In this document: positions 8,250-16,117 of the stretch, in pieces
Layout: each line of letters opens with the position of its first letter
Numbering within the stretch: position 1 is the first letter of the stretch
DNA from: a virus
DNA: 26,697 nucleotides
Direction: 5' to 3' (one strand)
Virus record (IMG/VR): IMGVR_UViG_3300025889_000809
Coordinates: 1 to 26,697 of that record
The notes under the pieces: generated by a model
What the model was told of the DNA's origin: nothing
Databases searched by the model: none
The model's input: only the letters and a program-made list of their open reading frames with translations
Made by a program: the position numbers and the translations under genes

Positions 8250-9918
8250 CTTGTACGTAATTTAGAAAAGTGTTATAAATAATATCTATTTTTTGCTGAA
8301 ATGTAAGATCTGAGGCAAATTCTACTAAAGAACCATTCTCTCTCTCAAATTTCTTTACAAATTTACTAAAATTAGCCTTTATATACAAATCCTCCTCACT
8401 CATTACGCCCATCTCATACATCTTATAGCACTCTAATATTGAGCTATATGGAGCAGGATTAAGATTGTTCTCTATAATCAGCTTTCTAATTGTATGTGGA
8501 TCTCCTTTATATTTAGTCTCTACCAATAACTGATAGATCTGATCTATCTCTGATTCGGGCAACCCTGCAACCTTAGCAGATGTAAATAGCTCCTGTATCT
8601 GTTTCTCGGTCATCAAAAACCACTCAGTACCATAGTTAGCATGTACAGATACATCTATATCCATGTATAGTTTTATAGCTGTTTTAATTAACCATTTATG
8701 AACTCTATTGCATATCCCTGCTAATTTGAGCAAAGGCTTTTTTCTATCCTCCATTAAGCTCCTTACCTGGTCTGCATTAACTGCCTCTTTATTGATGACA
8801 TCATTAAATCCTGTGACCTGTACCTTAATAAAATTCTCTCTTTGGTTTTGTTTCTCCTGCTCAAATCTTAGATTTTCAGTAGGAGGAGATATGAATCTAA
8901 AGTATCCAGATACGTCATTTTCATCATTCTCTATCTTAGGATTGATCTTAATAGCAGTACCTGCCCCTGTGAATTTATTAGCAGAGCATGTAGGACAATC
9001 TGTAGGAGTACTCATGTCTCCATTTTCTAAAGGTACAGATACTTTACCATTTATGCAGTACTCATCCTCACAAACAGCAGCAGCATACTCTACTACAGGA
9101 AATACACCATAATGTTCAGCATAGTAGCTATACGCATGGAACTGCTGCCACTCACTCATAGATCCTAAGACCTGAGATAATGGAGCATATCTTTTGATGC
9201 TATCTTTAGTATTCAGAGAATCATCTACAAACCACCTCGCAGGACAATAACCTAAGTTATGAGGCATCTCAAAGATCAGGCTATACTGCCCATCCCTTTC
9301 CATGATTACTCTATAAAACTCATCATCATAGAAAGCAATTTTTTTGTATTCGCCTATCTCATCATGGCCATGTGAATGTCTGAATATGATATACTTAAAA
9401 TACTTTTTACATGGAGATAGCTTGTAGCCTATCAGCTTATCTAATTCAATAGTAACATAATAAGGAATACCTTTATCATCTTTATCTACTACTACGATAG
9501 TCTGAGGCTTACATTTGAATGCTCTCCGGCCTACCATCTCTACATAGCTGCGAGTATCTAAATCAGCCAGGAGCTTATTAGCATTTTCCTCAGCTCTTTT
9601 ATTAGGATATTGTACAGAAAAATTAGCATTCCTACCATTAAATACCCTCATTAAATCTGAGATCATATCCTCAGATATGGATACAATAGGCAGAGGATAG
9701 CTAAAATACTGCATCACTCTCTGATATTTTTCAGGAGATATGCTGTTTTTAATAGCTAATTTAATCTCACTCCATCCCTGCTCACTCTCCAATTCCCTAA
9801 AAAAGAGAGGTTCAGACATTACTTTGAGCCTACTTTCGTAGCTCTGCATCTCATAGATCTTATTCTGAGTCTTTTGTTTCCTCAGTAGCTCTATTACTTG
9901 GTTTTCGTTTAATAACAT
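8173..9918 (-). CDS. Portal protein
   Basis: The 581-residue product has the length and layout of a phage portal. A helical N-terminus leads to a mixed core (about 60-280), a helical stem/wing region (about 345-500) and an acidic Gln/Ser-rich tail. An ENFIKVQVTGFNDVINKEAVNADQV-type stretch (about 350-380) and the place after the terminase and before scaffold and capsid support the call. Portals form the dodecameric ring through which TerL pumps DNA. A CxxxxC plus CPTC pair (C283, C288, C308, C311) could form a zinc site, not usual for portals in general. It overlaps genes at both ends (59 and 77 nt). Confidence 0.8.
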   Translation of the reverse strand: MLLNENQVIELLRKQKTQNKIYEMQSYESRLKVMSEPLFFRELESEQGWSEIKLAIKNSISPEKYQRVMQYFSYPLPIVSISEDMISDLMRVFNGRNANFSVQYPNKRAEENANKLLADLDTRSYVEMVGRRAFKCKPQTIVVVDKDDKGIPYYVTIELDKLIGYKLSPCKKYFKYIIFRHSHGHDEIGEYKKIAFYDDEFYRVIMERDGQYSLIFEMPHNLGYCPARWFVDDSLNTKDSIKRYAPLSQVLGSMSEWQQFHAYSYYAEHYGVFPVVEYAAAVCEDEYCINGKVSVPLENGDMSTPTDCPTCSANKFTGAGTAIKINPKIENDENDVSGYFRFISPPTENLRFEQEKQNQRENFIKVQVTGFNDVINKEAVNADQVRSLMEDRKKPLLKLAGICNRVHKWLIKTAIKLYMDIDVSVHANYGTEWFLMTEKQIQELFTSAKVAGLPESEIDQIYQLLVETKYKGDPHTIRKLIIENNLNPAPYSSILECYKMYEMGVMSEEDLYIKANFSKFVKKFERENGSLVEFASDLTFQQKIDIIYNTFLNYVQDEKVQDDSRESIQQQGDAESDSAAS

Positions 9919-10063
9919 TATTATCCCAAATGTATGTCTTTGAATCTAATATCCAATCCTCTCTCCCTTGTTTGGATTGTGCCTGGAGAACAGATTGAGC
10001 ATGCACCAAAGTTAATTTGATGCTATGCCCTTTCTGATCTTTTAATTTTACAAGTTTTGCCAT
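9860..10063 (-). CDS. Small basic protein overlapping the portal start, unknown
   Basis: The 67-residue product has a basic N-terminal half and a polar C-terminus. It begins 2 nt after the upstream structural gene and overlaps the portal start by 59 nt in another frame. The pattern MAKLVKLKDQKGHSIKLTLV suggests a small beta hairpin. No family is recognised. Codon use and its exact fit between two structural genes favour a real gene; translation through the portal start could couple the two. Confidence 0.5.
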   Translation of the reverse strand: MAKLVKLKDQKGHSIKLTLVHAQSVLQAQSKQGREDWILDSKTYIWDNNVIKRKPSNRATEETKDSE

Positions 10064-10065
10064 TC

Positions 10066-10728
10066 TTAGATAGTTAAGGCATTGAAATCTGCAGGAGTTA
10101 CTGCATACTTGTACTCATCATAGTCAAAATCTAATTGGAATGTAAGAGTATTATTATCTCTCGTTCCAAATCCTGCATTAGTCATAGATCCTAATACTAC
10201 GTTTGTACATGGGAATCCTGTGTATAGGTCTCCAGATTTTTTGCCCCAAATCTTACCCTCTTGAGATACAAGATACACCTCTAAGCCATTACCCTCACAG
10301 GCCAATGTTCTGATAGCTGCAATCTGCGCACCTGTCAAAGAATCAAAACGAGCAGAGCCATCAGTAGGATTGATACCATTTACCAATGTTTCTCCGTTTA
10401 GAGTAGAGTTATCCCCTCCTCCCTGAGTAATAGTAGTACCGGCTGTAAGTGTAGAATCTCCACCGATTAGAGGAGTTTTTACTACTTTAGTGCTATCTAC
10501 AGCAGCGAATAAAATATTCCATCCTGCTGCATCCTCTGGAGCTTGACCTGTAATAGTAGCAGGCACATTATTAGCAGGAGTAACTATATCCCATACTACC
10601 TCTCCTTTTCTCACAAACCAATATCTTTGGATCTGTCCTAAATTCTCAGGACATGTAGACGATGGAATATCAGATAGAGCTGTAGGTAATGGACAGCAAT
10701 CCAATAAAAAATTACAAATATTAATCAT
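10066..10728 (-). CDS. Virion structural protein, candidate major tail protein
   Basis: The 220-residue product is beta-rich with many Gly, Thr and Asn and five Cys, including a CC pair near residues 11-12. The C-terminal strands (TNAGFGTRDNNTLTFQLDFD and following) resemble tail-tube or Ig-like virion proteins. It lies between the terminase and portal genes, away from the tail chaperones. No other gene in the visible tail cluster has the size of a tail tube subunit, so this is the best candidate by elimination. An alternative is a capsid decoration or head protein. The call as structural is safer than the specific role. Confidence 0.5.
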   Translation of the reverse strand: MINICNFLLDCCPLPTALSDIPSSTCPENLGQIQRYWFVRKGEVVWDIVTPANNVPATITGQAPEDAAGWNILFAAVDSTKVVKTPLIGGDSTLTAGTTITQGGGDNSTLNGETLVNGINPTDGSARFDSLTGAQIAAIRTLACEGNGLEVYLVSQEGKIWGKKSGDLYTGFPCTNVVLGSMTNAGFGTRDNNTLTFQLDFDYDEYKYAVTPADFNALTI

Positions 10729-10748
10729 TGTTTTAAAAATTTAATCAA

Positions 10749-11384
10749 TTAAAAAGTATAAGTAGTGATTAATACAGGAACTACAGGAGTACCAGTACTA
10801 TCACGTGGCAATATCTCAATATCATATCCAAATCCTGTTGGATCACTTGCAAAATCTACCCATAAATGGCTATATATTGCTTTGGTAGATTGACATTGAA
10901 AGAAATTGCAAATCACAGGAGATGCTACTACTGCAGGACTCCCTACCTGAGGAGAGATTGCTAATTGCAAATCATATACATCGCATGTAACCGAGTCATC
11001 TAATTGTAACTGAGCCTCGTATTCAAATGTGGCACTCCCAACTCTCTGATAGAATATTGGCACAACATTCAACAAAGTAGGAACATCTGACCCACAGCAT
11101 GTAGCCTGGGCAGGAGGATCAAGGTACTCTCTAATAACGTTTAACGCTGTTCTCTCTGCTAACGTTAAACTACTATAATCTAAATCTAAAGAATATAATT
11201 CATTTAAAAACTGATCAAAGCCTGCAGTATCAAAAGGCTGTATCTGCCCTGAGTCTAATGCAGTTTTGACATTGGCAATAGTGAAAGGAGATACTACACT
11301 AATCTGTCTCAAGCTCTCTAATAGTAGAGCAGAATAAGATTGTAGACCTGAATCAAATTGTGATGATGTTAATACAAATGCCAT
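10749..11384 (-). CDS. Probable virion protein, unknown
   Basis: The 211-residue product has a helical N-terminal ~95 residues (Leu/Ser/Gln-rich, like a bundle), a CC pair near 98-99, then a beta-rich C-terminal half with conserved-looking Cys and aromatic residues. It lies 20 nt upstream of the previous gene, in the terminase-portal interval. Both genes share beta-rich, Thr/Val-rich composition typical of phage particle proteins. No family is recognised. Confidence 0.5.
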   Translation of the reverse strand: MAFVLTSSQFDSGLQSYSALLLESLRQISVVSPFTIANVKTALDSGQIQPFDTAGFDQFLNELYSLDLDYSSLTLAERTALNVIREYLDPPAQATCCGSDVPTLLNVVPIFYQRVGSATFEYEAQLQLDDSVTCDVYDLQLAISPQVGSPAVVASPVICNFFQCQSTKAIYSHLWVDFASDPTGFGYDIEILPRDSTGTPVVPVLITTYTF

Positions 11385-11394
11385 AATTTATATT

Positions 11395-12582
11395 TTAATG
11401 TGCGTAAGATACGACATTTTGCCTAATTTTTCTAATACCTTGCTCTCCATATCTGAGCGCATCCCATATATGATTATATTTATCTATAGGTATGTTTTTA
11501 GCTCGGCCATCTTTTCTGTCTATAGTCCATACGTATTTTTGCTGTTCTTGTTTCCATTCTGGGTTATTAACTATCTGTAGGATGCCATAGGATTTTAAAT
11601 TATCTATACCCATCCTTATACTATCTGATCCTTTCTTACAGGGTTTTATTCTATATCCAAAATTCCTAAGCTCCTTGATACTTTTAGGCTCTGCACTATC
11701 TGCCATGATTAGATTACCTGTTCTTAGTCCTGGCTTTATTCCTATCTCTTTAAACTTTTGAGCTATATCCGGATTAGTTAATCCTGTCTCATAGCATAGG
11801 CATTCAGCAAATAGCTGCCCCTGAGATAATACTACTTTCACGATAGTAGTAGGATCATTAGTAAAGCCAAAATCCACCGAGTAGCACATCCTTTTGATGT
11901 TGGTAGTAGGCAGTTTACTAATCCAATTAACATTTGGAAATACAACTCCCTCTACTTTACCTGTAAGACCTAAGCCATATACTCTCCACTTATTAGGATC
12001 CTGATCTCTGAGCTTTTCTATCTTAAATTTAATATTAGCCTTTAGAAAAGGATTGTGCGTATAATTAGATATAAACATCTCTACTCGGGCATCTCCGATA
12101 AGTTTATCATGTACCCAAAATGGAGCAGTAGGATTATAATCTATATATACCCTTTTAGATGTTCTGATCTGTAGCTGATCGTATATGCTGTAAGGGATGC
12201 CATTAGCCTCATTCACAAAAAGATAATCTCTTTTACCACTCTTTGCATCCTGCTCATTATCAAAGCTCTTAAACTCCATTATACTCCCATTGTGAAAGGA
12301 ATAGATTCTATCAGTTTTATTAACTGATTTTATCATAGACCTAAAGAACTCTGATGATGCTATTATATTGTCAAAATCCCTTATAGCTCCTGCTTTTAGG
12401 TTAGGTATATCCTGGCCTACTATGGTAATGATTTGATTAGGAGATTCAGCAGCTTTACAGGCCAATACCTGCAGGATGCTATAAGTTTTTCCAGATGATG
12501 TACCTCCCTGATTAACTATAATCTGCTTATCAGCTTTATAATTCCATTCAAAGATAGGAGATATAGGAAAAGGATTATTCAT
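11395..12582 (-). CDS. terL: Terminase large subunit
   Basis: The start at 12582 (395 residues) is chosen over an upstream ATG at 12666, because the 28-residue extension is a hydrophobic run that overlaps the TerS frame. With this start the ATG overlaps the TerS stop by 8 nt. ATPase domain: Walker A GGTSSGKT (26-33) and a Walker B-like YLFVNEA (120-126). RNase H-like nuclease domain: D237 in SVDFGF, D295 in MADSAEP and D374 in HIWDALRYG are candidate metal ligands. The protein packages phage DNA into the procapsid through the portal and cuts it. Family usual length is about 400-450, so this looks complete. It belongs broadly to the phage terminase family with the TSSGKT-type P-loop. Confidence 0.95.
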   Translation of the reverse strand: MNNPFPISPIFEWNYKADKQIIVNQGGTSSGKTYSILQVLACKAAESPNQIITIVGQDIPNLKAGAIRDFDNIIASSEFFRSMIKSVNKTDRIYSFHNGSIMEFKSFDNEQDAKSGKRDYLFVNEANGIPYSIYDQLQIRTSKRVYIDYNPTAPFWVHDKLIGDARVEMFISNYTHNPFLKANIKFKIEKLRDQDPNKWRVYGLGLTGKVEGVVFPNVNWISKLPTTNIKRMCYSVDFGFTNDPTTIVKVVLSQGQLFAECLCYETGLTNPDIAQKFKEIGIKPGLRTGNLIMADSAEPKSIKELRNFGYRIKPCKKGSDSIRMGIDNLKSYGILQIVNNPEWKQEQQKYVWTIDRKDGRAKNIPIDKYNHIWDALRYGEQGIRKIRQNVVSYAH

Positions 12583-12895
12583 TAAGTAGCTCTGTCTCTG
12601 ATTTGATAGGTAGTACATTAGTAGGAGTAAAGCTAACACTAATAAGATTAGTATGCAGGTCTGCATCCATCTCTATTTTCTGCTGCTTAGGCATTACAAA
12701 CTCTAATGCCCTGAGATATCCGTTAATCTTATCCTTATCAGATAGATCCGGAGAGTCTAATAGCTCAAAGAAAATGCCTAATCTCTCTATCAATCCCTTT
12801 TTTAACTCAGCTTTGAACTCAGATATATCCTTATTTTTACTGCCTTTAGGCCTACCTGTATTGCCTGTTACAAATCTACCTTTGTTATCTCTCAT
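12575..12895 (-). CDS. Terminase small subunit-like protein
   Basis: The 106-residue product begins MRDNKGRFVTGNTGRPKGSKNK, an N-terminal basic arm common in small phage DNA-binding proteins located before terL. It continues with an amphipathic helical core (about 25-75) and an acidic C-terminus. It overlaps terL by 8 nt, giving translational coupling. TerS recognises the packaging site and regulates TerL. Position is the main reason for the name; the GRPKGSKNK arm fits DNA binding. Confidence 0.7.
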   Translation of the reverse strand: MRDNKGRFVTGNTGRPKGSKNKDISEFKAELKKGLIERLGIFFELLDSPDLSDKDKINGYLRALEFVMPKQQKIEMDADLHTNLISVSFTPTNVLPIKSETELLNE

Positions 12896-12915
12896 ATTCC
12901 GTAGTTTTCCCTTAA

Positions 12916-13260
12916 TTAACGGATTAGTAATTTCTCTCTAAGATCTAAAAAATCTCTATGCAGATTCATCCTCTCTAAGATTAGATAGAACTCCCCTGCT
13001 TTATATTTTAACGGATAATAATAGTTAAAAGTTTTACATTCTAATTCAAGCCATGCGTCTATAGATTGAATGTAATCCTCCAGGCTATTGATCTGCTCAA
13101 TCAATAGGTAGTCAATCATCTCCTCAGTAAAGTAGGCTATATCATCAAAATATATCTGATGGTCTTTACTTACTTTCTTATACCATTTGTATCCTAATGC
13201 TTTTCTGAGCTTATGGGATAACTGATAGGCTTTTATGATAAATCTATCTTTTGGATTCAT
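12916..13260 (-). CDS. Unknown helical protein upstream of terminase
   Basis: The 114-residue product is predicted to be almost wholly helical, with many Tyr, Leu, Lys and Glu. It overlaps the start-proximal neighbour by 4 nt and is 20 nt upstream of the TerS-like gene. No domain is recognised. It may be an accessory packaging factor, but nothing beyond position supports that. Confidence 0.6.
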   Translation of the reverse strand: MNPKDRFIIKAYQLSHKLRKALGYKWYKKVSKDHQIYFDDIAYFTEEMIDYLLIEQINSLEDYIQSIDAWLELECKTFNYYYPLKYKAGEFYLILERMNLHRDFLDLREKLLIR

Positions 13261-13553
13261 TTATTTTTAGATATTTTTCCATCACAATTCCAAAGCATAC
13301 GAGCAAAGTCATTAGGAGTAGCACCTTTCTGAGTAGTTTTAATTCCGGCAGATCTTGCACAATAGGAATCTCCTCTATCTGTACCTGTCCCAACTTTAAA
13401 ACCCTTAGCTCCAAATTGAACAACGCCACTACCTCCATCTATAGGAGTAGCTTTATATTTTTTCCCTTTAGCAGTACCTGCAGAGATCTTATACTTTTTG
13501 CCTTTCATGGTAACTACTGCACCTATATAAATTCTACTTTTTTTCTTTGCCAT
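13257..13553 (-). CDS. Small basic protein with GDSYCARS motif, unknown
   Basis: The 98-residue product is very basic (pI likely above 10), with Lys/Gly-rich repeats in the first half (KGKKYKISAG, KGKKYKATPI). The motif GDSYCARSAGI (about 61-71) is followed by NDFARMLWNC (about 79-88). I recall this kind of small basic Cys-containing protein from phages and large viruses, without an established function. A DNA-binding or virion-packed role is plausible. It begins shortly after a terminator hairpin and opens the packaging/head cluster. The shorter frame at 13244-13438 in the same strand is a shadow of this one. Confidence 0.6.
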   Translation of the reverse strand: MAKKKSRIYIGAVVTMKGKKYKISAGTAKGKKYKATPIDGGSGVVQFGAKGFKVGTGTDRGDSYCARSAGIKTTQKGATPNDFARMLWNCDGKISKNK

Positions 13554-13565
13554 ATCTTATAATTT

Positions 13566-13598
13566 AAAAGAGGATGATATACAGAATATACCACCCTC
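13566..13598 (-). terminator. Long hairpin with short T-run between two gene clusters
   Basis: On the minus strand a 12-bp stem (arms 13598-13587 and 13581-13570, two G-T pairs) with a 5-nt loop is followed by TTTT. It sits between the stop at 13614 and the start at 13553. The short T-run suggests a leaky terminator or an RNA processing/stability element. Confidence 0.6.
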
Positions 13599-13613
13599 AT
13601 AGCCACACATATA

Positions 13614-13904
13614 CTAACATTCCTGGATAACTAAAGCATTTATAGGCTTTATAGTTATTAATATTCTGTTATATCTTTCCATACACCAAACCCCTGAGAA
13701 ACCCATCAGCTCAATCTGATCTAAGACATCTATAAGGCAGAATGTCTCTTTAGAATCATGAATATTGCTGATATTCTTTATAAACTCCTCATACTCTACA
13801 GCATCTTTTTTAAAGTCCGGATAAAGGCCATTATCATAGGGTCTATATGTATGTTTATTCTGTTCATGTACTAATGGATCATGGATAGGTTCATCTATGA
13901 TCAC
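13614..13904 (-). CDS. Unknown protein; start uncertain (GTG proposed)
   Basis: The frame is open from 14048, where an ATG would give 144 residues but overlap the upstream gene by more than 140 nt. A GTG at 13904 lies 1 nt after the upstream stop and gives 96 residues with no overlap, so I prefer it; an ATG at 14006 is a third option. The product is acidic and aromatic-rich (EYEEFIKNI, WCMERYNRI) and ends in Cys. No family is recognised. It lies just before the hairpin at 13570-13598, so it is the last gene of its cluster. Confidence 0.5.
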   Translation of the reverse strand: MIIDEPIHDPLVHEQNKHTYRPYDNGLYPDFKKDAVEYEEFIKNISNIHDSKETFCLIDVLDQIELMGFSGVWCMERYNRILITIKPINALVIQEC

Positions 13905-13905
13905 T

Positions 13906-14094
13906 CTATATGTATTCGACTCTGGCGTATTCTGTATTATAAGATCCTCCTTTGCAGTTATCTCCTCCTGAAACAGAGTAACTAACTGAGGTATCTCTAT
14001 AACCATCCCAATAGCTATATCTAATTTGCTGTTTAGGTATAGGAGCATCTTTGTGCTTTATAGGTTTGTTATTAATGCTATCTATATCCCTCAT
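13906..14094 (-). CDS. Small unknown protein
   Basis: The frame extends to a TTG at 14115, but the ATG at 14094 is preferred, giving 62 residues. The sequence is basic at the N-terminus (NNKPIKHKDAPIPKQQIRY) and Ser/Gly/Tyr-rich after that. The downstream gene may begin 1 nt after its stop. It is either a real small gene or the N-terminal part of a two-frame product. No function can be assigned. Confidence 0.4.
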   Translation of the reverse strand: MRDIDSINNKPIKHKDAPIPKQQIRYSYWDGYRDTSVSYSVSGGDNCKGGSYNTEYARVEYI

Positions 14095-14107
14095 AGATCG
14101 TGCTAAT

Positions 14108-14512
14108 TTAAGCAAATTGAGCCAAATAGTCAGAGATCATCTGCATATATTTATCTTTCCTCTCCTGAGTAAATACCTCATCTACAGGTATAGCAGGTAG
14201 ATAAGTATTTATGGATGTTATTGCCCCTGTTTGAGCAAAGGCTAATATATCTCTGAATTTAACAAGTACAGCCTCTGATTGAGCAGGAGTAATATCCATT
14301 ATCCTATTATCCTCAACAAATACATATACAAGATCCTGTCCAAATTGTAGATCCATTGTAAGCCTCTCTTGGATAGTAGGAGGAGTATAAGGAGCATAAT
14401 ACTCAGCAGTATATCCCTCTCCTAATGTGTCAGCAAAAGCCTGAGCAGCATCTAAGCTATCAAATTTTTTAATACATGACCAAAGGTCTTTGGATATTTT
14501 ATAATAATTCAT
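14108..14512 (-). CDS. Unknown protein next to a receptor-binding-like gene
   Basis: The 134-residue product has a Tyr-rich alpha/beta N-terminus (about 1-45) and a helical C-terminal part (about 75-134). It follows the Gly-tract tail-tip-like gene by 10 nt. Position suggests a chaperone or accessory of that protein, comparable to small genes that follow fibre genes in other phages; that is inference only. No named domain was recognised. Confidence 0.55.
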   Translation of the reverse strand: MNYYKISKDLWSCIKKFDSLDAAQAFADTLGEGYTAEYYAPYTPPTIQERLTMDLQFGQDLVYVFVEDNRIMDITPAQSEAVLVKFRDILAFAQTGAITSINTYLPAIPVDEVFTQERKDKYMQMISDYLAQFA

Positions 14513-14522
14513 TTTTCTAATT

Positions 14523-15146
14523 TTATCCTATTTCACAATAAAAAGAATGAGCAACGGCATAATTCGACGTACTCGGAGTTAATGCACTCAACGAAATTGT
14601 TGCCGGTGTACTGCCAAAATCATAAGGAATTGAAAAACGTGAATAGCCATAGTATGATGCTGTGTTTGTTGGATTCTGTCCGACTAATGGGTTTCTTAAA
14701 TCGTAATATCTCATTACACCTGTACCACTTGAATTACATATTCCACGCATAAAATATATTCCTGCTATTAAATCTACAGGAGCTGTCAAATTTACAACCT
14801 GCCATCCTGTTGTACCTGTTGTACTATTATAATCAAATTCAGTTGGTTGAACAGCAATCAATTCTAAAGTAGATGTATCAGTATTTAATTTATAAATTGC
14901 ACCATAAAAATCCCCTGCACCTGTTGATAATGCGTTAAAATATTTAGCAAATGCTCTAATAGTTACATTCCCATTGATTAAAAAAGGATAATACCATTCA
15001 CTATCAAAATTAGCATTTTGAGCATTAGCCATGCTATTAATACTATATTGAAAATTAGTAATAGTTCCTGGTATGCCATAAGGATCTGCTGCTGATACTC
15101 CACCACCACCACCACCACCGGATGGCTGTCCTATTATAAAACTCAT
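14523..15146 (-). CDS. Putative receptor-binding / fibre-tip protein with poly-Gly linker
   Basis: The 207-residue product has a short N-terminal segment, a run of seven Gly (about residues 10-16), and then a beta-rich domain with many Thr, Ser, Asn and Tyr (about 20-207). A short anchor, flexible Gly linker and beta-sandwich head is a common build for phage tip or receptor-binding proteins. The Gly run is coded by a GGT triplet repeat. By eye, CpG dinucleotides are denser here (14540-14660) than in neighbouring genes, consistent with separate acquisition. Specific receptor and family are unknown; a head-decoration protein is an alternative. Confidence 0.5.
   Translation of the reverse strand: MSFIIGQPSGGGGGGGVSAADPYGIPGTITNFQYSINSMANAQNANFDSEWYYPFLINGNVTIRAFAKYFNALSTGAGDFYGAIYKLNTDTSTLELIAVQPTEFDYNSTTGTTGWQVVNLTAPVDLIAGIYFMRGICNSSGTGVMRYYDLRNPLVGQNPTNTASYYGYSRFSIPYDFGSTPATISLSALTPSTSNYAVAHSFYCEIG
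15101..15121 (-). repeat. GGT triplet repeat coding poly-Gly
   Basis: Six GGT codons in a row followed by GGA code seven Gly in the putative receptor-binding protein. Perfect triplet repeats can change length by slippage without breaking the frame, so the linker length could vary between relatives. Confidence 0.9.
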
Positions 15147-15150
15147 AATT

Positions 15151-15657
15151 TTATTTTTGTAAGGTTATTAATACTGATCCTGTTCCTGCAAATCTTACGC
15201 TATACTCAGCTTTAGTATCTGCCTGTAGATTTTCGCCTAATATGGTTAATCCTCCCATAGTCTTAGGATATTGGATTGTGATGCCGTTGATCGTTACATC
15301 AATAGTACCATCGCATACAAAGGATAGGCTTTTAAAATCTTGGTATACATTACCTCCAGGATTAGTAAGCTCCTCATGTGTAACGCTGTTTTTAAGCTGC
15401 TGAGTAGAGCTGATAAACTCAGTTAGATAATCTACTACATCTGCTTTACCTCCTAAAGGAATACCGGCCTGATTTTTTACATCTGCTATAGGAGCTTTAT
15501 AGGACAGCTCATCATCTGTATCTGTGTAATCCCAAATAACGATAGTGCCACCTGGCAAAACCTCAAATTTAGCAAACTGCAGAGGGATGTATTTTAGCTC
15601 CTGCCCTGCTATCTCAGTATCTACTACTACTGCTGTACCTTGTACGTATACTTTCAT
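15151..15657 (-). CDS. Probable virion-associated beta-rich protein
   Basis: The 168-residue product has several predicted beta strands and a C-terminal TKAEYSVRFAGTGSVLITLQ, reminiscent of particle-surface or Ig-like domains. It lies 4 nt upstream of the Gly-linker gene, so the two are likely co-expressed and may act together at the virion surface. No family is recognised and no signal peptide is seen. Confidence 0.5.
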   Translation of the reverse strand: MKVYVQGTAVVVDTEIAGQELKYIPLQFAKFEVLPGGTIVIWDYTDTDDELSYKAPIADVKNQAGIPLGGKADVVDYLTEFISSTQQLKNSVTHEELTNPGGNVYQDFKSLSFVCDGTIDVTINGITIQYPKTMGGLTILGENLQADTKAEYSVRFAGTGSVLITLQK

Positions 15658-15709
15658 TTTTTAAAGATTATTTTGGTTTCATTTACATACGAAATTCAGA
15701 GCATTTTGT

Positions 15710-16090
15710 TTAGAATGGCAGGCTATCCTCATTGCTAAAATCCATTTTGCTCTCAGTATATTCTACATTCTGTAGATCCAATGGCTTTGATGATGATTCA
15801 GGAGCAAATACTCTCCATGCTTGTAGATCATTAATGTAGAATGTTCTACCATTTTTCTCCCCTTTAAATCCTCTGAGATTGAATGATACCTCTACCTCTG
15901 CTCCTACTGCCATAGTATCCAGGTAGTCCATTACTTTGTCTTTTATGGTAGTAAATTTGATAGGCTGAGGATAATCTCCATCAGTCTCTACGATAAATTC
16001 CTGCTTTACAAAATCAGTTCCTTTTTTTGTAGGGATTCTCTGAATTTCAAATTTTTCTATGAGTTTCCCTTTCATAGTTAATGTGTCCAT
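15710..16090 (-). CDS. Single-stranded DNA-binding protein-like (DUF3127 type)
   Basis: The 126-residue product is a compact OB-fold-like beta protein. Cues are GKLIEKFEIQRIPTKKGTDF with QEFIVETDG (about residues 7-38), EVEVSFNLRGFKGEKNGR (about 65-82) and YINDLQAWRV (about 85-94). It ends in an acidic tail with tip EDSLPF. This matches small DUF3127/SSB-like proteins common in Bacteroidetes. Bacterial SSB tips of this kind recruit replication and repair partners. It coats ssDNA during phage replication and recombination. It lies next to the mom/dnaB block. Confidence 0.85.
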   Translation of the reverse strand: MDTLTMKGKLIEKFEIQRIPTKKGTDFVKQEFIVETDGDYPQPIKFTTIKDKVMDYLDTMAVGAEVEVSFNLRGFKGEKNGRTFYINDLQAWRVFAPESSSKPLDLQNVEYTESKMDFSNEDSLPF

Positions 16091-16117
16091 AATTGTAATT
16101 TTTTAATAAAAAGATGG

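Noticed and set aside
8708-9112. Plus-strand open frame opposite the portal gene
   Set aside because: The opposite strand holds the long portal frame with good context; this frame shows no domain or leader.
12583-12666. Hydrophobic 28-residue N-terminal extension of the terminase large subunit
   Set aside because: It lies wholly within the TerS-like frame, looks like a membrane segment unsuited to a terminase, and an ATG at 12582 gives a normal start overlapping the TerS stop by 8 nt.
12603-12941. Plus-strand open frame opposite the TerS-like gene
   Set aside because: It mirrors a Lys/Glu-rich gene and spans a gene junction; no leader or promoter.
13244-13438. Minus-strand 64-codon frame overlapping the small basic protein gene
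   Set aside because: The 98-residue frame in the same place has a coherent basic protein with a recognisable motif; this one starts inside it.
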